A stretch of 64,000 nucleotides of DNA, taken from the NCBI GenBank assembly GCA_017163975.1, contig JAFFSR010000091.1, positions 368,431 through 432,430 on the forward strand, in the 5' to 3' direction. The notes beneath the pieces are model-generated. The model saw only the letters and a list, made by a program, of their open reading frames with translations, did not search any database and was not told the origin of the DNA. The stretch is from Anastatus disparis (taxonomy: Eukaryota; Arthropoda; Insecta; Hymenoptera; Eupelmidae). Shown piece by piece: positions 10,844 through 22,225 of the stretch (positions are counted from its first letter, which is position 1; every line of letters begins with the position of its first letter). A program made the translations under genes and the position numbers.

Positions 10844-12180
10844 CCCTAGCGGAAAAAAAAATGAAGAAAACTGAAGAAAACAGTTTATAACAGCAGGTAA
10901 TAGCAGAAAAATGTCGGGATTGAGACAAAGACAACAGTTCATAAATGTTTTTTTCAGTTATCTGCCAATATTATCAATTTTCTACAGTTATGTTCCGTTT
11001 TCTTCACTTTTTACGTGCGAGAAAAAAATATTTTTTCAACTTTCTTCACTTCTTTTTGTTTTAAAACAGTAAATAACTGTTTTCTTGAGTTATCTGTCGA
11101 TATTATCAGTTGTTTTCAGTTATCTGTCGATATTATCAGTTTTCTTCAGTTATCTGTCGATATTATCAGTTTTCTTCAGTTATCTGTCGATATTATCAGT
11201 TTTCTCCAGTTATGTTCCGATTTCTTCACTTTTTACGTGCGAGAAAAATGGTATATTACACACCAAGGGAGGTAGAGTACTGGCGAGTCATTAGCACATA
11301 TAATTGCCACCTCAAGCCAAAGGCGAGGGTGGCAAATATGTGCTATGGGCTCGCCATTTTACCTCTCGTGGAGTGTATACTATTTTTCGCCATACCCGGC
11401 CCGAACTATGACATTTGTTTTTTGGCGCCAGGACGAAAGTCGTAATTTCAGGAAAGGTATGGCGAAAAAATATTTTTCCAACTTTCTTCACTTTTATTTC
11501 GTTTAAAACAATTAATAACTGTTTCTTTTAGTTACCTGTCAATATCATCAGTTTTCTCTAGTGATGTTCTGTTTTATTTACTTTGTACGCGGAAAGAAAC
11601 AATTTTTGTTCAACTTCCTTAATTTTTCTTCGTTTTAAAACGTTATGTAATTGTTGTCTTTAGTTTTCTGTAGGTTTCTTCACTTTTCAACAGTTATGTT
11701 CTGAATATAACTGTTTTCGGTAGTTTCCTTCAGATTTCTTCACTTTTCAACAGTTGTCTTCAGAGTAATAACTGTTGTCTACAGTTTTCTTCACTTATCA
11801 ACAGTTCTGTCTAGAATATAACTGTTTTCTGCAGTTTCCTCCAGATTTCTTCACTTTTCAACAAGTGTGTTTGGAATATAACTGTTTTCTTCAGTTTTCT
11901 TCAGATTTCTTTACTTTATTAATGGCTTTTATATTTGAAAAAAAATGTTCAAAAATAAATATAATTGTTGATAATTGCAGATAATTGTATAGAACTGTAG
12001 AAAACTGATAAAAACTGAAGAAATCTGAAGAAATCAGAAGATAACCGTCGTCTTTGTTTCAATTACAACATTTTTCAACAGTTAATTTCCGTTTTCTCCA
12101 ATTTTTATCTATTTTCTTCAGTATTCTCCTGATATTTTCAGTTATTAACTGTTGTCTGCATTTATTTTTTTCTGCTAGGG
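10844..12180. mobile_element. CCCTAGC-ended foldback element with CAGTTTTCTTCAG arms
   Basis: Starts CCCTAGCGGAAAAAAAA and ends TTTTTCTGCTAGGG; TG lies on both sides (10842-10843, 12181-12182), and a similar uninterrupted sequence near 14209 has a single TG. The arms consist of CAGTTTTCTTCAGTTATCTG-like repeats. A separate palindrome in the centre (about 11247-11392) contains TTGCCACCTC and its inverse, the same core heptamer as in the other foldback families. Short ORFs in this element follow the repeat and are not genes. Confidence 0.75.
11089..11220. repeat. 30-bp tandem repeat, about 4 copies
   Basis: Unit CAGTTATCTGTCGATATTAT plus CAGTTTTCTT, nearly perfect, inside the left arm of the CCCTAGC element. 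Period 30 is a multiple of three, so it stays open in three frames. Confidence 0.9.
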
Positions 12181-13797
12181 TGGCACAAGTATTTATAAAA
12201 ATTACGTTTTCCAATCGAAATATATATTCAGGATATGTATAATGTGGAAAAAATTACGTTCCTTTACTACGAAATCTCTCTTGTAGATACGTATATTGCT
12301 CGAATAATTACGTATCTCTTGTATGGAATACGTATCAATATTTGATTGATTCATCATTAAACCAAGATTAATTACGTGTGCTCCATTGGAATACGTATTG
12401 AAACTACGTATCATCAATATTAAATACGTATCTCATCAAACGTAATAAATTCAAACGCTTTGTTACGTAATCCATACTCATTCTAAGGGAGCATATGTAA
12501 TTAAGCAAGATTCAATGATGAATTAATCAAACGTTATAATAATATATGTATCTACAAGACAGGTTTCGTAGCAAAGGCACGTAATTTTGTCCACATAATA
12601 CGTATCCTGTACATATCTTACGATTGGAATGCGTAATTTTTATAAATACTTGTGTTAGCTATGTGTATTTTTGATACGTATTTCTTGCGCATAATACGTA
12701 ATACGATTCTAGGAATACGTAATTTCGAGAACTAGATATGTATCTACAAGTCAGGGTTCGTATTCAGAATACGTAATTGTAGGCCGCACACATATTTAAA
12801 TTACGTATTTAATGCAAAAAATACGTAGTTTACGATCGCAATTTCTGACCCAAATACGTATCACCAGTACAAATACATAATTTCATAAGATATGTATCTA
12901 CGTGGCAGGTTTTGTAGTAAAGATACGTAATATTTGCCATGTACGTATCCTGAACACACGCTGTAATTAAAATACTTAATTTTCATTTATATGTATGCTT
13001 AATATATGTCTTTTTGATACGTATTTCAAGCGGTGATTGCGTAATTTCAAATCGCAGTTCTGGACTTGAATACGTATTACCAGTGAAATCACGTAATTTT
13101 TAGCACGAGATACTTATTTATAAGGCAGCCTTCGTCTTCAGAATACGTTATTGTAGGCCACACACATGTCGAAAGTACATATTTATTGCGAAAAATACGT
13201 AATATTTGATCGTAATACGTATCTTGTGCTCGAAATAACGTATTTATATAGGTCATAAGTCTTCGAGCTTGCTATTAAAATTAAAAATTTCGTATTATTT
13301 GCATGAAGTGCATATCACAAATCCATTTCTCATGTATAAATATCGATGAAAAATACGTATTTCAATAAAAAAAATGTGTTCAAGATACGTATGTGGAAAA
13401 TATTACGTATCTTCACTACAATACCTGCCTCATGAACACGTACCTTATGTTTAAAATTAAGTATTTGTACAAGCAATATGTGTTCCAGTCTTCCGTTTCA
13501 AAGTTACGTAATTTTCGTATTAAATACACATAAAAAATACACATGTTGGGCATACATATGAATGAAAATTACGTATTTTAATCACAAGATCTTTGCGCCA
13601 AATTACGTAATTGTACTGGAGATACGTATTGAAGCCTAAAACTGCGATCGTAATTCACGTATTCTTTACAAATACGTAATTTTGACATAAGTGCGGCCTA
13701 CAATTATGTTTTCTGAATACAAACCCTGACTTGTAGAAACTACGTATTTCTAGAGTCAATACGTATTCAAGCCTGAAATTGGAATCGGAAATTAAGT

Positions 13798-14170
13798 ATT
13801 ATCAACGAATATAGACGCTTATAGAAGAGTATTTCGGTGTTAACTTTGGGGGCCAGCTTTGAAGGACACTTTTAACATTACGTGTATATCTATATATATG
13901 AAAACATCAGTATAAATAGATATAGAAATACATGGCATTTTAGTAGCGCCACCACGTGGCTGAGGGGCTATTCAAGTAGCGATACATATGTATGTATCGC
14001 GACGATATGTATGGGGAAGAGAATAAAAAGTATGCGCGCGCATACATACAGCGTGATACATACATATGTATCACTGCTTGAATAGCCCCTCTGGAGGACA
14101 TAAGCTTCAGATTTTGGACCCTGTCCGCCCAATTAAAGTACGCTTCTATACGCGTCTACCTTTGTTGGTA
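13798..14170. repeat. Imperfect foldback flanking a CTG-flanked MITE
   Basis: 13798-13833 (ATCAACGAATATAGACGC ...) pairs imperfectly with 14130-14170 (GACGCGTATAGAAG in the other orientation). The middle is occupied by the small MITE at 13963-14090. Confidence 0.5.
13963..14090. mobile_element. AGGGGCTATTCAAG MITE, copy 1 (128 bp)
   Basis: Terminal inverted repeats AGGGGCTATTCAAGTAG / CTGCTTGAATAGCCCCT with CTG on both sides (13960-13962, 14091-14093). The interior has ACATATGTAT motifs. A second copy at 15270-25784 also has CTG on both sides and is split by the LTR retrotransposon. Confidence 0.75.
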
Positions 14171-14354
14171 TTATGCGCATAAGATACGTATCAAAAATAC
14201 ATATATGTGGCACAAGTATTTATAGAAATTACGTATTCTAATCGGAAGATGTGTTCAGGATACGTATAATGTAGAAAAATTTACGTGCCTTTACTACGAA
14301 GCCTGTCTTATAGATACGTATATTGTGTGAGAAATTACGTATTCCTAACAGCAA

Positions 14355-14707
14355 TACATTGAGAAAAAAATTTAGTTGAGTCAATGAAATAAATTTAGTT
14401 ATTAAATATTTTGTTGATAAAAATTAATTTTGATTGAAGTAATATGCAAGGTTATTAAATCACTGAAATATTTAGTTGGGATAAAAAAAATTAATCCCGG
14501 TTGAAAAAAAACACATAGTTTTATTACATGATTTTATCATATGGTTTTATTATGTGGTTTTATCATATGGTTTTATTACATGTTTTTTGGTTTCAATTTA
14601 TCATATGATGTAAGTATATGATAAAATGATACAATATAAGCCTATGATGAAATCGTATAGTGAAACTATACGGTGAAGACAAAATAAAACCATACACACG
14701 GAGAGAA
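14355..14707. repeat. Foldback with CATATGGTTTTATTA motifs
   Basis: Begins ATACATTGAGAAAAAAAT and ends with the approximate inverse (ACACACGGAGAGAAAAA in direct reading is less certain). The centre carries alternating ATCATATGGTTTTATTA and TATGATAAAA blocks on both strands. Boundaries uncertain. Confidence 0.4.
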
Positions 14708-15266
14708 AAAGCAGTTAAGAGCATGACGAAGCTGTCCGCCTTCTAATAATATTTCCAATCTTAACTTATGAATAAACGATGCGTTTAATCGAGTTTCTTT
14801 GCTACAAAGAAAAAATTTGTAAGATTAAACTCTAGTGCGGACAACTCAAAAAATCCACCAAAATATTATACATGCAAAGTTATAATAAAAACTTTCAATA
14901 TGTCGTATTTTAAGGTTAGATTTGTCGAGTTTGATATCTAATTTCCAATCCAAGCTCATAAAAAAATAACAAGTCCAAATGATTTTTTATTTTAACAAAA
15001 ATTATTGTATAAATATAGCTTTAGTGCGGACAAGTCATTATATTTGTTTAATTTAAGAATTTAAAAAGATATTGATAAAATAAAAAAAGCAAAACTCGAT
15101 TGCTGCAGCTCCGACATGCCGTTAACAGCTACTCAAAAAATTTGGAATCATTACTAACTTTGTTCGACAATAATTAAAGGAATGGGAATAAATACTAATC
15201 TATATTTTTGCGCCACGCGACAAAAGTAAGGTTACGATTTTACAAATGATCTGAGAAAACTAAGGA
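14708..15266. other. Non-coding stretch with an approximate 190-bp duplication
   Basis: TTTCCAATC ... GTGCGGACAA occurs near 14751-14842 and again near 14941-15031. No ORF above 60 codons that belongs here, no RNA gene recognised. Confidence 0.4.
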
Positions 15267-15355
15267 CTGAGGGGATATTCAAGTATGTATCGCGACGATA
15301 GTTGTCGGCAAGAGAATAAAAAGTCTGCGCGCGCATAGAATTCGCGTAATACATA

Positions 15356-15640
15356 TGTGGGGACACCCACCTGTCTCTGTATGCGAGCGGCGCTGTAAGC
15401 GCACCAACACACATGTAAGTGTGTACATGAAAACGCCTCTGCGCAGGCTCAACTTAGTCGAGGAAGAAGCAGCTCAACGACTGCTTCTCTGTACCTCAGT
15501 CTTGTTCCGCCAGCCACTGCGCTTAGTCGCTTTGGCTACCTAATAAAGTCACACTCAACTTATATAGTATCTGACTTATTTTCCAGATCCCGATCTCCTT
15601 CTGCATTATATATATATTCATTGCCACACAAGGCATTACA
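15356..15640 (+). repeat. 5' LTR
   Basis: Starts TGTGGGGACACCCACC and ends GGCATTACA. Matches the 3' LTR over all 285 bp on inspection. AATAAA is present at about 15543 and is the likely polyadenylation signal. A 62-codon ORF inside the LTR is present in both copies but has no recognisable domain. Confidence 0.95.
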
Positions 15641-15642
15641 TC

Positions 15643-15660
15643 TGGTGACCCCGACTGAAG
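15643..15660 (+). other. Primer-binding site
   Basis: TGGTGACCCCGACTGAAG begins two bases after the 5' LTR. TGG is the complement of the tRNA CCA end. The matching tRNA was not identified. Confidence 0.75.
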
Positions 15661-17412
15661 GATTCAGCGACGACCAGGCAGCCATTTTAATAACCAGGCG
15701 ACGGATCAAGAGGGACGCCTCGAAATTCCGCCATTTTGGGTTTCTGTTTGCTGGTCAAGCACAGAGTTTTTGCTGCTCTCGTCGCTCATCCACACGCACA
15801 AGGAGTCTTCTCTTTCCTTCTGCAGGGATTGGAAAAGCGGAACATCACACGTACGCATCGCACGGCCCCTACGAGCTCTAAGTGGAGGACGTTTCTTCTG
15901 CGGCATTCGCCTCAACGTCTTTGTCCGGAGCATCGTAGTACATCTTCTTAAGGTAGCGAGAGTTGCTAAGGTGCACTCTCTTTCATACATTTTATTTTTC
16001 TCTAATAGAAAATCGCGAGTGCGCGAATTAAAGTGTTAAAGTGCAAAAACTCGCACAAAAACCTTTCTCTAGAGAATCTTGGCCACGTGGCGCCATTAAT
16101 TTTTAACACGCAAAATCACGTGAAATCTTTCTTTGTTCACGGCAGTGCGTGTTGTGGCCGTTAAAGTGAAGTGAATCGCGAGTGAAATTTATTTGTCACA
16201 CTAGTGAAAAAGCACGCCGTTGACATGCGTATAGGTTATGTACGCATTGTGTCTGGCGTTGGAAAATTTCTTTTCTCGCGCATATCACTCCTTTCATTTT
16301 TCATTAAAGAGTTAAAAAATTATCTTTATATAGTAAATTTTATGCCCTAACACACGCGTCATAGCTTATGTACGCATTTTGTCCGGCATACAAATTTCTT
16401 TTTTGATCGGTAGTCACGCGATATTGCTTAAAGACAAAGAAACGGCCAGTTTTAAGTCTAGCAAAACGCGTACTTTTAACTGAAATAAACGGTCAAAAAA
16501 TTTAACATCGAAGTAACTACCTCAAGGTCATCGTGGAACATCTTTCAACATTAAGCGAATGCGGAGTGCGAGGAGTCGCTTTTTCGCGCTAACTAACTAG
16601 CATTAATTTTTTTTATATACTCGAATTGTGAATTATTTAATTATAAATCGACTCTAGACAAATTAGTATAGTTTAATTTAGTATAGAATTTTCTATGAAT
16701 ATATAAAAACTAGTCATATGTGTTCGTGTCGTACTTAACCTTTTATATATTTATTCAATTGTACTTTGTCCATATACACATATATATATCTTTTTTTTTG
16801 TTTTTATATACATATACTCTTTTATTTTTACACATATTTTTAATATATTTTTAACATACAAAAATTCTAACTGCGTACAGTTGGGGATTTCTCGTCTGAA
16901 AATTTTGAGATATCTTAAAATACACGCATTTTTCTTTATTATTGTGAGAAAATCTCACTTCAACTCGAGGCGCTGGCATTGCTTAAGAAAGCTCCTTCGT
17001 CGATTCCTCTTTGGATCTCTAACGGGGACTATCGAGAGTGGTGCGAGTGCCAAGAGCCCTTTTTATATAACTTTAACGCGGTAATAGACGAGAAAACCGC
17101 AATTGTTTTTTATCCGGTAGTGAGCCACGTGGAGAATTCTCTCCGATTTTTCACTCGCACAGCGAGTGCGCGTATTATTAATTATTTGCGCTTGTGCATT
17201 GGATAGCCCCTTTGTGCATCAGTCGCCGACCACTTGAGGTCTCTCTCGCTGAGCACGTGGAGGTAAATCCCAACTGCACAAGACGCCTTTTACTATCCAT
17301 TTAAATACACAAATCATACTTCGTATAATATTCGGAGAGAGTTTTCTCGAACTGGTCACTACGTAAATTTAAAAAGCGTTATTCCCTCTTTTGCGACCGC
17401 TCGTCCGCAAAA
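15661..17412 (+). other. Long untranslated leader of the LTR element
   Basis: About 1.75 kb between the primer site and the first Gag-like ATG, with several short overlapping ORFs (15621-15881, 15736-15951, 15770-16039, 16881-17206) but no recognised domain. Unusually long for this group; could hold packaging or internal initiation signals, or a decayed ORF. Confidence 0.5.
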
Positions 17413-20328
17413 ATGCCTCCCAAAGTAGTCCATACACCTCCTAAAAACAGCGAGCCCGGCAACACGGAACGTACGGAAAACGCGTTACGCATGTAACAGA
17501 ACAGCTCTCCTTCAGAGAGCATGTACTCGGGTGACGGGGGCGTCCTGGGAACTCTAGAGAATGCTATAGGACCAATCGTTTCCGACAGTTCGCCCACCGG
17601 ATTTCATGTAAATTTAACAAACTCAATCATTAATAAAAACCAAAAACCGTTTGAAAAATCTTTATTAACGAATAGACAAAGAACCGCGCATAGTTTCGAT
17701 CAGAATAGGCTTTTATCTATTAGACCACCTTCTCATAACATATCAAACGAAAAAACAGTTCCACGAGAGGCTTATGAAAGGATGGAAAAAACTTTGACTA
17801 ACAAAATTAAATTCATGCAAAATTTGCATAGCGAGCAAATTAATAATTTAACAGAGCAAATAGAGTCGTTAAAAACGCTTGTATTAAATCAAGCGAGGAA
17901 CGAAAATTCGTTAGAGACTCAGCAAAATTCAAATTCTAGACTTTTCGAGAACACAAGAAATGCTCAAAGTTGTTATAACCTTCCATCGGCCTCTACAACA
18001 ACACATAAACAAACTTCATACCTTTTTCCTACAGAACAAAGCCCGACCTTCAATTCAATATCAAACATTCCAAACACACAAATAACACAACCTTCAATAA
18101 TAAACAATCGAACTTTCTCCAATTCTAATCATCCTATAACCTTTCCCGTATACACAACAAATACGCCCAACATAAACACACAGAATCATAACACTCAACC
18201 GTCGGTCGCGGCTAATATAAAATTCAAACCAATCAAAATGCCCTTCTGGCAACACGATCCGGTAACATGGTTCGAAATGTTCGAGTATCAACTATCGATA
18301 CAAAACATAACGGACGATAATATTAAATTCGTAAACGTCATGCCTAATCTTAGCAATAGTACCGTCGATGAAATATCTAATAGCACCAAACTATTAAGAC
18401 CTAATCATCGTTATACCGGGATTAAAGACATTTTAATTAAAAAATATACACAATCGCAGGATTCCAAATTACAAACATTATTTCGCGGTTGTCAAATCGG
18501 AACAAAAAAGCCATCAGAATACTTATACGAGTTAATCAATCTTGCGGGAGAACAAATGCCACGCGCGTCAATTCTTAAAGCTTGGAGAGCCAATCTACCA
18601 GGCAATATCCGTCCGTTTATACGAGAAGACGTGACACCTGCAAATACGAATGAAATAATTAATGGATTTAACAAAGCCGTTCCTGATCTACAAATTTCTT
18701 TGATTGACCCCAAGATCAAGTATGCACACATTTTAAACAAATTTCCTACGGTGATAGGCGTTGATAGGCCGAAAACTCTAAAAAAGAGAGGCATCTATCA
18801 TTACATTAAAACCACAGGTCCTCCTTGTGCGCAGAAACCGCGACGCTTACACCCAGAAAAACTTAAAGTAGCTAAATCAGCGTTTGAAGAATGGTGTAGG
18901 TTAGGTGTGTGTAGACCCTCGAAAAGTCCTTGGGCTACACCCATACATATAGTGCCTGAGAAAAACGGGGAATGGCGAGTCTGCGGAGACTATCGGAAAT
19001 TAAATGAGGTAACGGTACCGGATAGATACCCTATACCGAATTTACATGATTTTTCGAGTAATTTACACGGTAAAACTATTTTCTCCGCCTTAGACCTGGA
19101 AAGCGCGTTCTTACAGATACCCATCTTTCCAGATGACATCCCCAAAACGGCAGTAATTACACCGTTTGGTCTGTACGAATTTCTCGTCATGACCTTCGGT
19201 TTTAGAAACGCGTCGCAAACGTTTCAAAGGTACGTCAACCTCGCGCTGGGAGATTTAGATTTCGTCTTTGCCTACATCGACGATATCCTAGTGGCGTCCG
19301 CCTCACCCGAGGAACATGAGAAGCACCTAAACATAGTGCTTGAAAGATTGCAGAACTTCCATTTGCATCTAAATTTAAAAAAATGCATCTTCGGAGCCGA
19401 AAGTTTAGTTTTTCTTGGTCATACAATTGACAAAGAAGGCCTTAAGCCCGACCCCAAGCTGGTCGATTCAATCAAAAATTTTCCACAACCACGAACCGTG
19501 GACGAATTACGTAGATTCCTTGGTTTAGTTAATTTTTATAGAAAAGCAACCCCTCAAGCGGCAGAAACGCAGCGCCATCTGCACGCGCTTATTAAAACTA
19601 ACAAAAAGAAAGATAAAACACCGATAATTTGGACCCCAGACGCATTAGAGGCTTTCGAAAAAACAAAGATAGATATAACTAACATTACCAGCTTAGCTTA
19701 CCCGTGCGCAGACGCAGAAATACGCGTAACCACGGATGCCTCAAATTTCGCCATGGGTGCTTCCTTGGAGCAATGTGTAGATGGCAGTTGGCAGCCATTG
19801 GCATTCTTTTCCAGGAAGTTCACTCCCGCGCAATCAAAGTACAGCGCTTACGATCGCGAATTAATGGCAATTTATGAAGCCTTAAAATACTTTAGCTATT
19901 TTTTGGAGGGTCGCAATTTTAAAGTTTTTACTGATCACAAACCGCTAATCTACGCGCTCGGGCAGAATTTGGACACATGCACACCATTGCGCGCGCGTAA
20001 ATTGTCGTTTATATCGCAGTTCAATACGGAAATTTGTTACTTGCGGGGCGAAGACAATGTGGTCGCAGACTCGCTTTCGCGTATTGATCCCTCCATTGCG
20101 CCAGCCTTTTTTGACTGGAGCAATGAGGCATCAACTGGAGAACCCTTTGTAAAAAAGACCCTCGCAAGTGTCACGACATTTAATTTTCCAACATTTTTTA
20201 CTCTCGAAGAAATTTCGCAAGAGCAGCGACGACGAATTAAAAGAGATACTTGCGGACTCAAATCACCCTCTAAGACTAACGAAGCTGCGCTGGGGGCCGA
20301 ATCGAGTAGCTATCTATTGCAATTTTGA
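17413..20328 (+). pseudogene. gag-pol: capsid joined directly to RT-RNase H; NC and protease absent
   Basis: The probable start is the ATG at 17413 (first residues MPPK, usual for Gag of this lineage). An in-frame TAA at 17494-17496 stops it after 27 codons. The frame is then open from 17521 for 935 codons. Counting from 17521: residues about 230-385 resemble a Ty3/gypsy capsid ([19 protein letters not shown]); the text then passes at about 385-402 straight into the linker before RT ([13 protein letters not shown]). No CCHC zinc knuckle and no DTG/DSG protease motif is present, so an in-frame deletion is likely. RT runs about 440-620 with YIDD near 584; RNase H begins near 738 ([10 protein letters not shown]). 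The frame ends at 20328 just past a frameshift at about 20221 that separates it from integrase. Acts on element RNA in cytoplasmic particles in intact relatives. Confidence 0.88.
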
Positions 20329-22210
20329 CGCGCAAACGTTTCGACCATTTATACCTAAGATACTTAGACGCGAAGTCTTTAAAATTTTTCACATTAACAA
20401 CGCGCACCCCTCGGGCCGTGTAACTGATAGGCTGGTTAGACAGCATTACGTGTGGCCTAATATGGCTAAAGAGGTAAAAGAGCAGTGCAAAAACTGTTTA
20501 GATTGTCAACGCGCTAAAGTTTCTCGCCAAAATAAGTTTTTGCCACTGCACTTCGTTGAACCAGACGCGAGATTTGCGCATGTGCACATCGATATTGTAG
20601 GTCCTTTGCCCTCGAGTGAAGGCTACAAGTATCTGCTCACAATGATAGATAGATTCTCGCGCTGGCCAGAGGCGGTACCTCTACACGACATTACGGCTCC
20701 GGTCGTTGCGCGTGCATTTTTTGATACTTGGGTAGCGCGATTCGGTGCACCCGTAACAATAACTACGGATCAAGGACGGCAATTTGAATCTCAGCTTTTT
20801 ACCTCACTCTTAGAGCTAATAGGTTGTAATCGGACGCGTACAACGGCTTACCATCCGCAGGCAAACGGCATGATCGAAAGATGGCATAGACAATTAAAAG
20901 CTGCATTAATGTGTCTTGCACAAACTCATGAATGGACCAAAGTTCTTTCAAGTGTTTTATTGGGATTGGGTACTAGAATACGTCTAGATACGGATGCTAG
21001 TCCAGCAGAGTTTGTGTATGGCACAAAATTAACCATTCCAGGCGATATTTTGCAGTTTCGCGACACCCGCGGCTTCAATGATAACATCTTTTTATCGGAA
21101 TTTCGGGATTATATCGCTCAAATGAAACCAGTTCCGGTAGTACACAGAACTTCTGCCAAACCTTTCGTATTTAAAGATCTCAACACCTGCACTCACGTGT
21201 TCGAAAGAGTGAGAGCCGTAAAACCACCACTTACACAACCATACACCGGTCCGTACAAAGTTATCTCGCGACACCAAGACGGGCGCACTTTCACCTTAGA
21301 GAAAAACGGCAAACATGTCGTCGTGAATCTAGAACGTCTTAAACCAGCGTACTTTTTAACCGAAGAATATAACGACGTCGATGCAAATATAAATTCCAAT
21401 TCTGACATTAATGCATATGGAAGGTCTCTGCAACAGTTTTTATCTCCGAATTTTAACCTGCCTACAAGCGCCACGGTGCGCAAACTCGTCGATAACGCAG
21501 AGAGTGAGGCTTCGCAACTCCCTCCCTCCGCCGTAGATAAAAATAAAGTGCAGGACGATAACTGCGAATTAGATAAGCATTTGACACAGCAGTCAACAAA
21601 TGAAGACTGTGATAATAGCACGGAGGATAGGACCTTGCGATCCCCACTCTCTCAGACTAATGACACTGCACCCTGTGCAACTAAAACAAATGGCCAAGAG
21701 CCACCTAGCGTCGGTAAATCAGATTCCGTTGCCGAGCCCCCTGTTACTACACATCAAGTTCTTGTACATAGGGATGATGACATGGACGAGTTGTCGCCGG
21801 GGGGGGATGATCGCGGCGTTGGCGGCGACACACAGACCTCTAGTGATGAGATAGTAGATGAAAGCGCGCTTCCGGAAGCGACTCATAGTAATCAAATTAT
21901 TGATGCACCGGAATGCATAGAAGCTTCAGAGACTCCCACTCTAAATAGGGACAACCCTTCCTCTGTCATTCAGCCACAAGTAACTCCCTCCTTACCTAAA
22001 AAGAAAAAATTCATTCCTAACATCCTTAAAAGAAATAAAATAAATTCAATAGAGAATAGGGAGGTAGATAAAAAAGTTAGATTTTGCGATCAAATCTCGG
22101 TTAAATATATATGTAAAACCTCGCACTCATTTCCTAAATTGTATAAAAACGCAAGCGAAAAGTCGCTAGAGAACTGGAGGATATTAAATGCCTCCTTACT
22201 AAATATCTAA
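20222..22210 (+). CDS. Integrase (frameshifted from RT-RNase H), with long C-terminal tail
   Basis: The reading frame is open from an ATG at 20168, but homologous pol sequence passes from the RNase H frame into this one at about 20221-20222, so the ATG is probably not used. Numbering from 20168: a zinc-binding HHCC region with HP near 79 and a CKNC-LDC cluster; catalytic D142, D201 and E237, spaced 58 and 35 residues as in D,D35E integrases; a GPY module (TGPYKV) near 360; then about 230 residues rich in acidic, Ser and Thr residues with no recognised domain. All catalytic residues are present. Stop at 22208-22210, followed by a second in-frame TAA at 22214. Inserts cDNA into chromosomes in functional relatives. 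Expression would need a +1 shift or is lost by mutation. Confidence 0.9.
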   Translation, partial: SSDDELKEILADSNHPLRLTKLRWGPNRVAIYCNFDAQTFRPFIPKILRREVFKIFHINNAHPSGRVTDRLVRQHYVWPNMAKEVKEQCKNCLDCQRAKVSRQNKFLPLHFVEPDARFAHVHIDIVGPLPSSEGYKYLLTMIDRFSRWPEAVPLHDITAPVVARAFFDTWVARFGAPVTITTDQGRQFESQLFTSLLELIGCNRTRTTAYHPQANGMIERWHRQLKAALMCLAQTHEWTKVLSSVLLGLGTRIRLDTDASPAEFVYGTKLTIPGDILQFRDTRGFNDNIFLSEFRDYIAQMKPVPVVHRTSAKPFVFKDLNTCTHVFERVRAVKPPLTQPYTGPYKVISRHQDGRTFTLEKNGKHVVVNLERLKPAYFLTEEYNDVDANINSNSDINAYGRSLQQFLSPNFNLPTSATVRKLVDNAESEASQLPPSAVDKNKVQDDNCELDKHLTQQSTNEDCDNSTEDRTLRSPLSQTNDTAPCATKTNGQEPPSVGKSDSVAEPPVTTHQVLVHRDDDMDELSPGGDDRGVGGDTQTSSDEIVDESALPEATHSNQIIDAPECIEASETPTLNRDNPSSVIQPQVTPSLPKKKKFIPNILKRNKINSIENREVDKKVRFCDQISVKYICKTSHSFPKLYKNASEKSLENWRILNASLLNI

Positions 22211-22225
22211 GTATAACTAATCAAA

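Larger units (their letters stand above)
12181..14345. repeat. Degenerate TACGTA-rich tract
   Basis: Repeated short blocks such as AATTACGTATTT, AATACGTA and GTAGATACGTAT on both strands, but I cannot find the 343-bp period. It may be an eroded relative of the satellite or a very long foldback with TACGTA arms. No genes seen. Holds the nested palindromes listed at 13798-14170. Confidence 0.5.

Noticed and set aside
15355..15543. 62-codon ORF in both LTRs as a regulatory protein
   Set aside because: Identity is that of the LTRs; no domain, and it overlaps the expected promoter and polyadenylation region.
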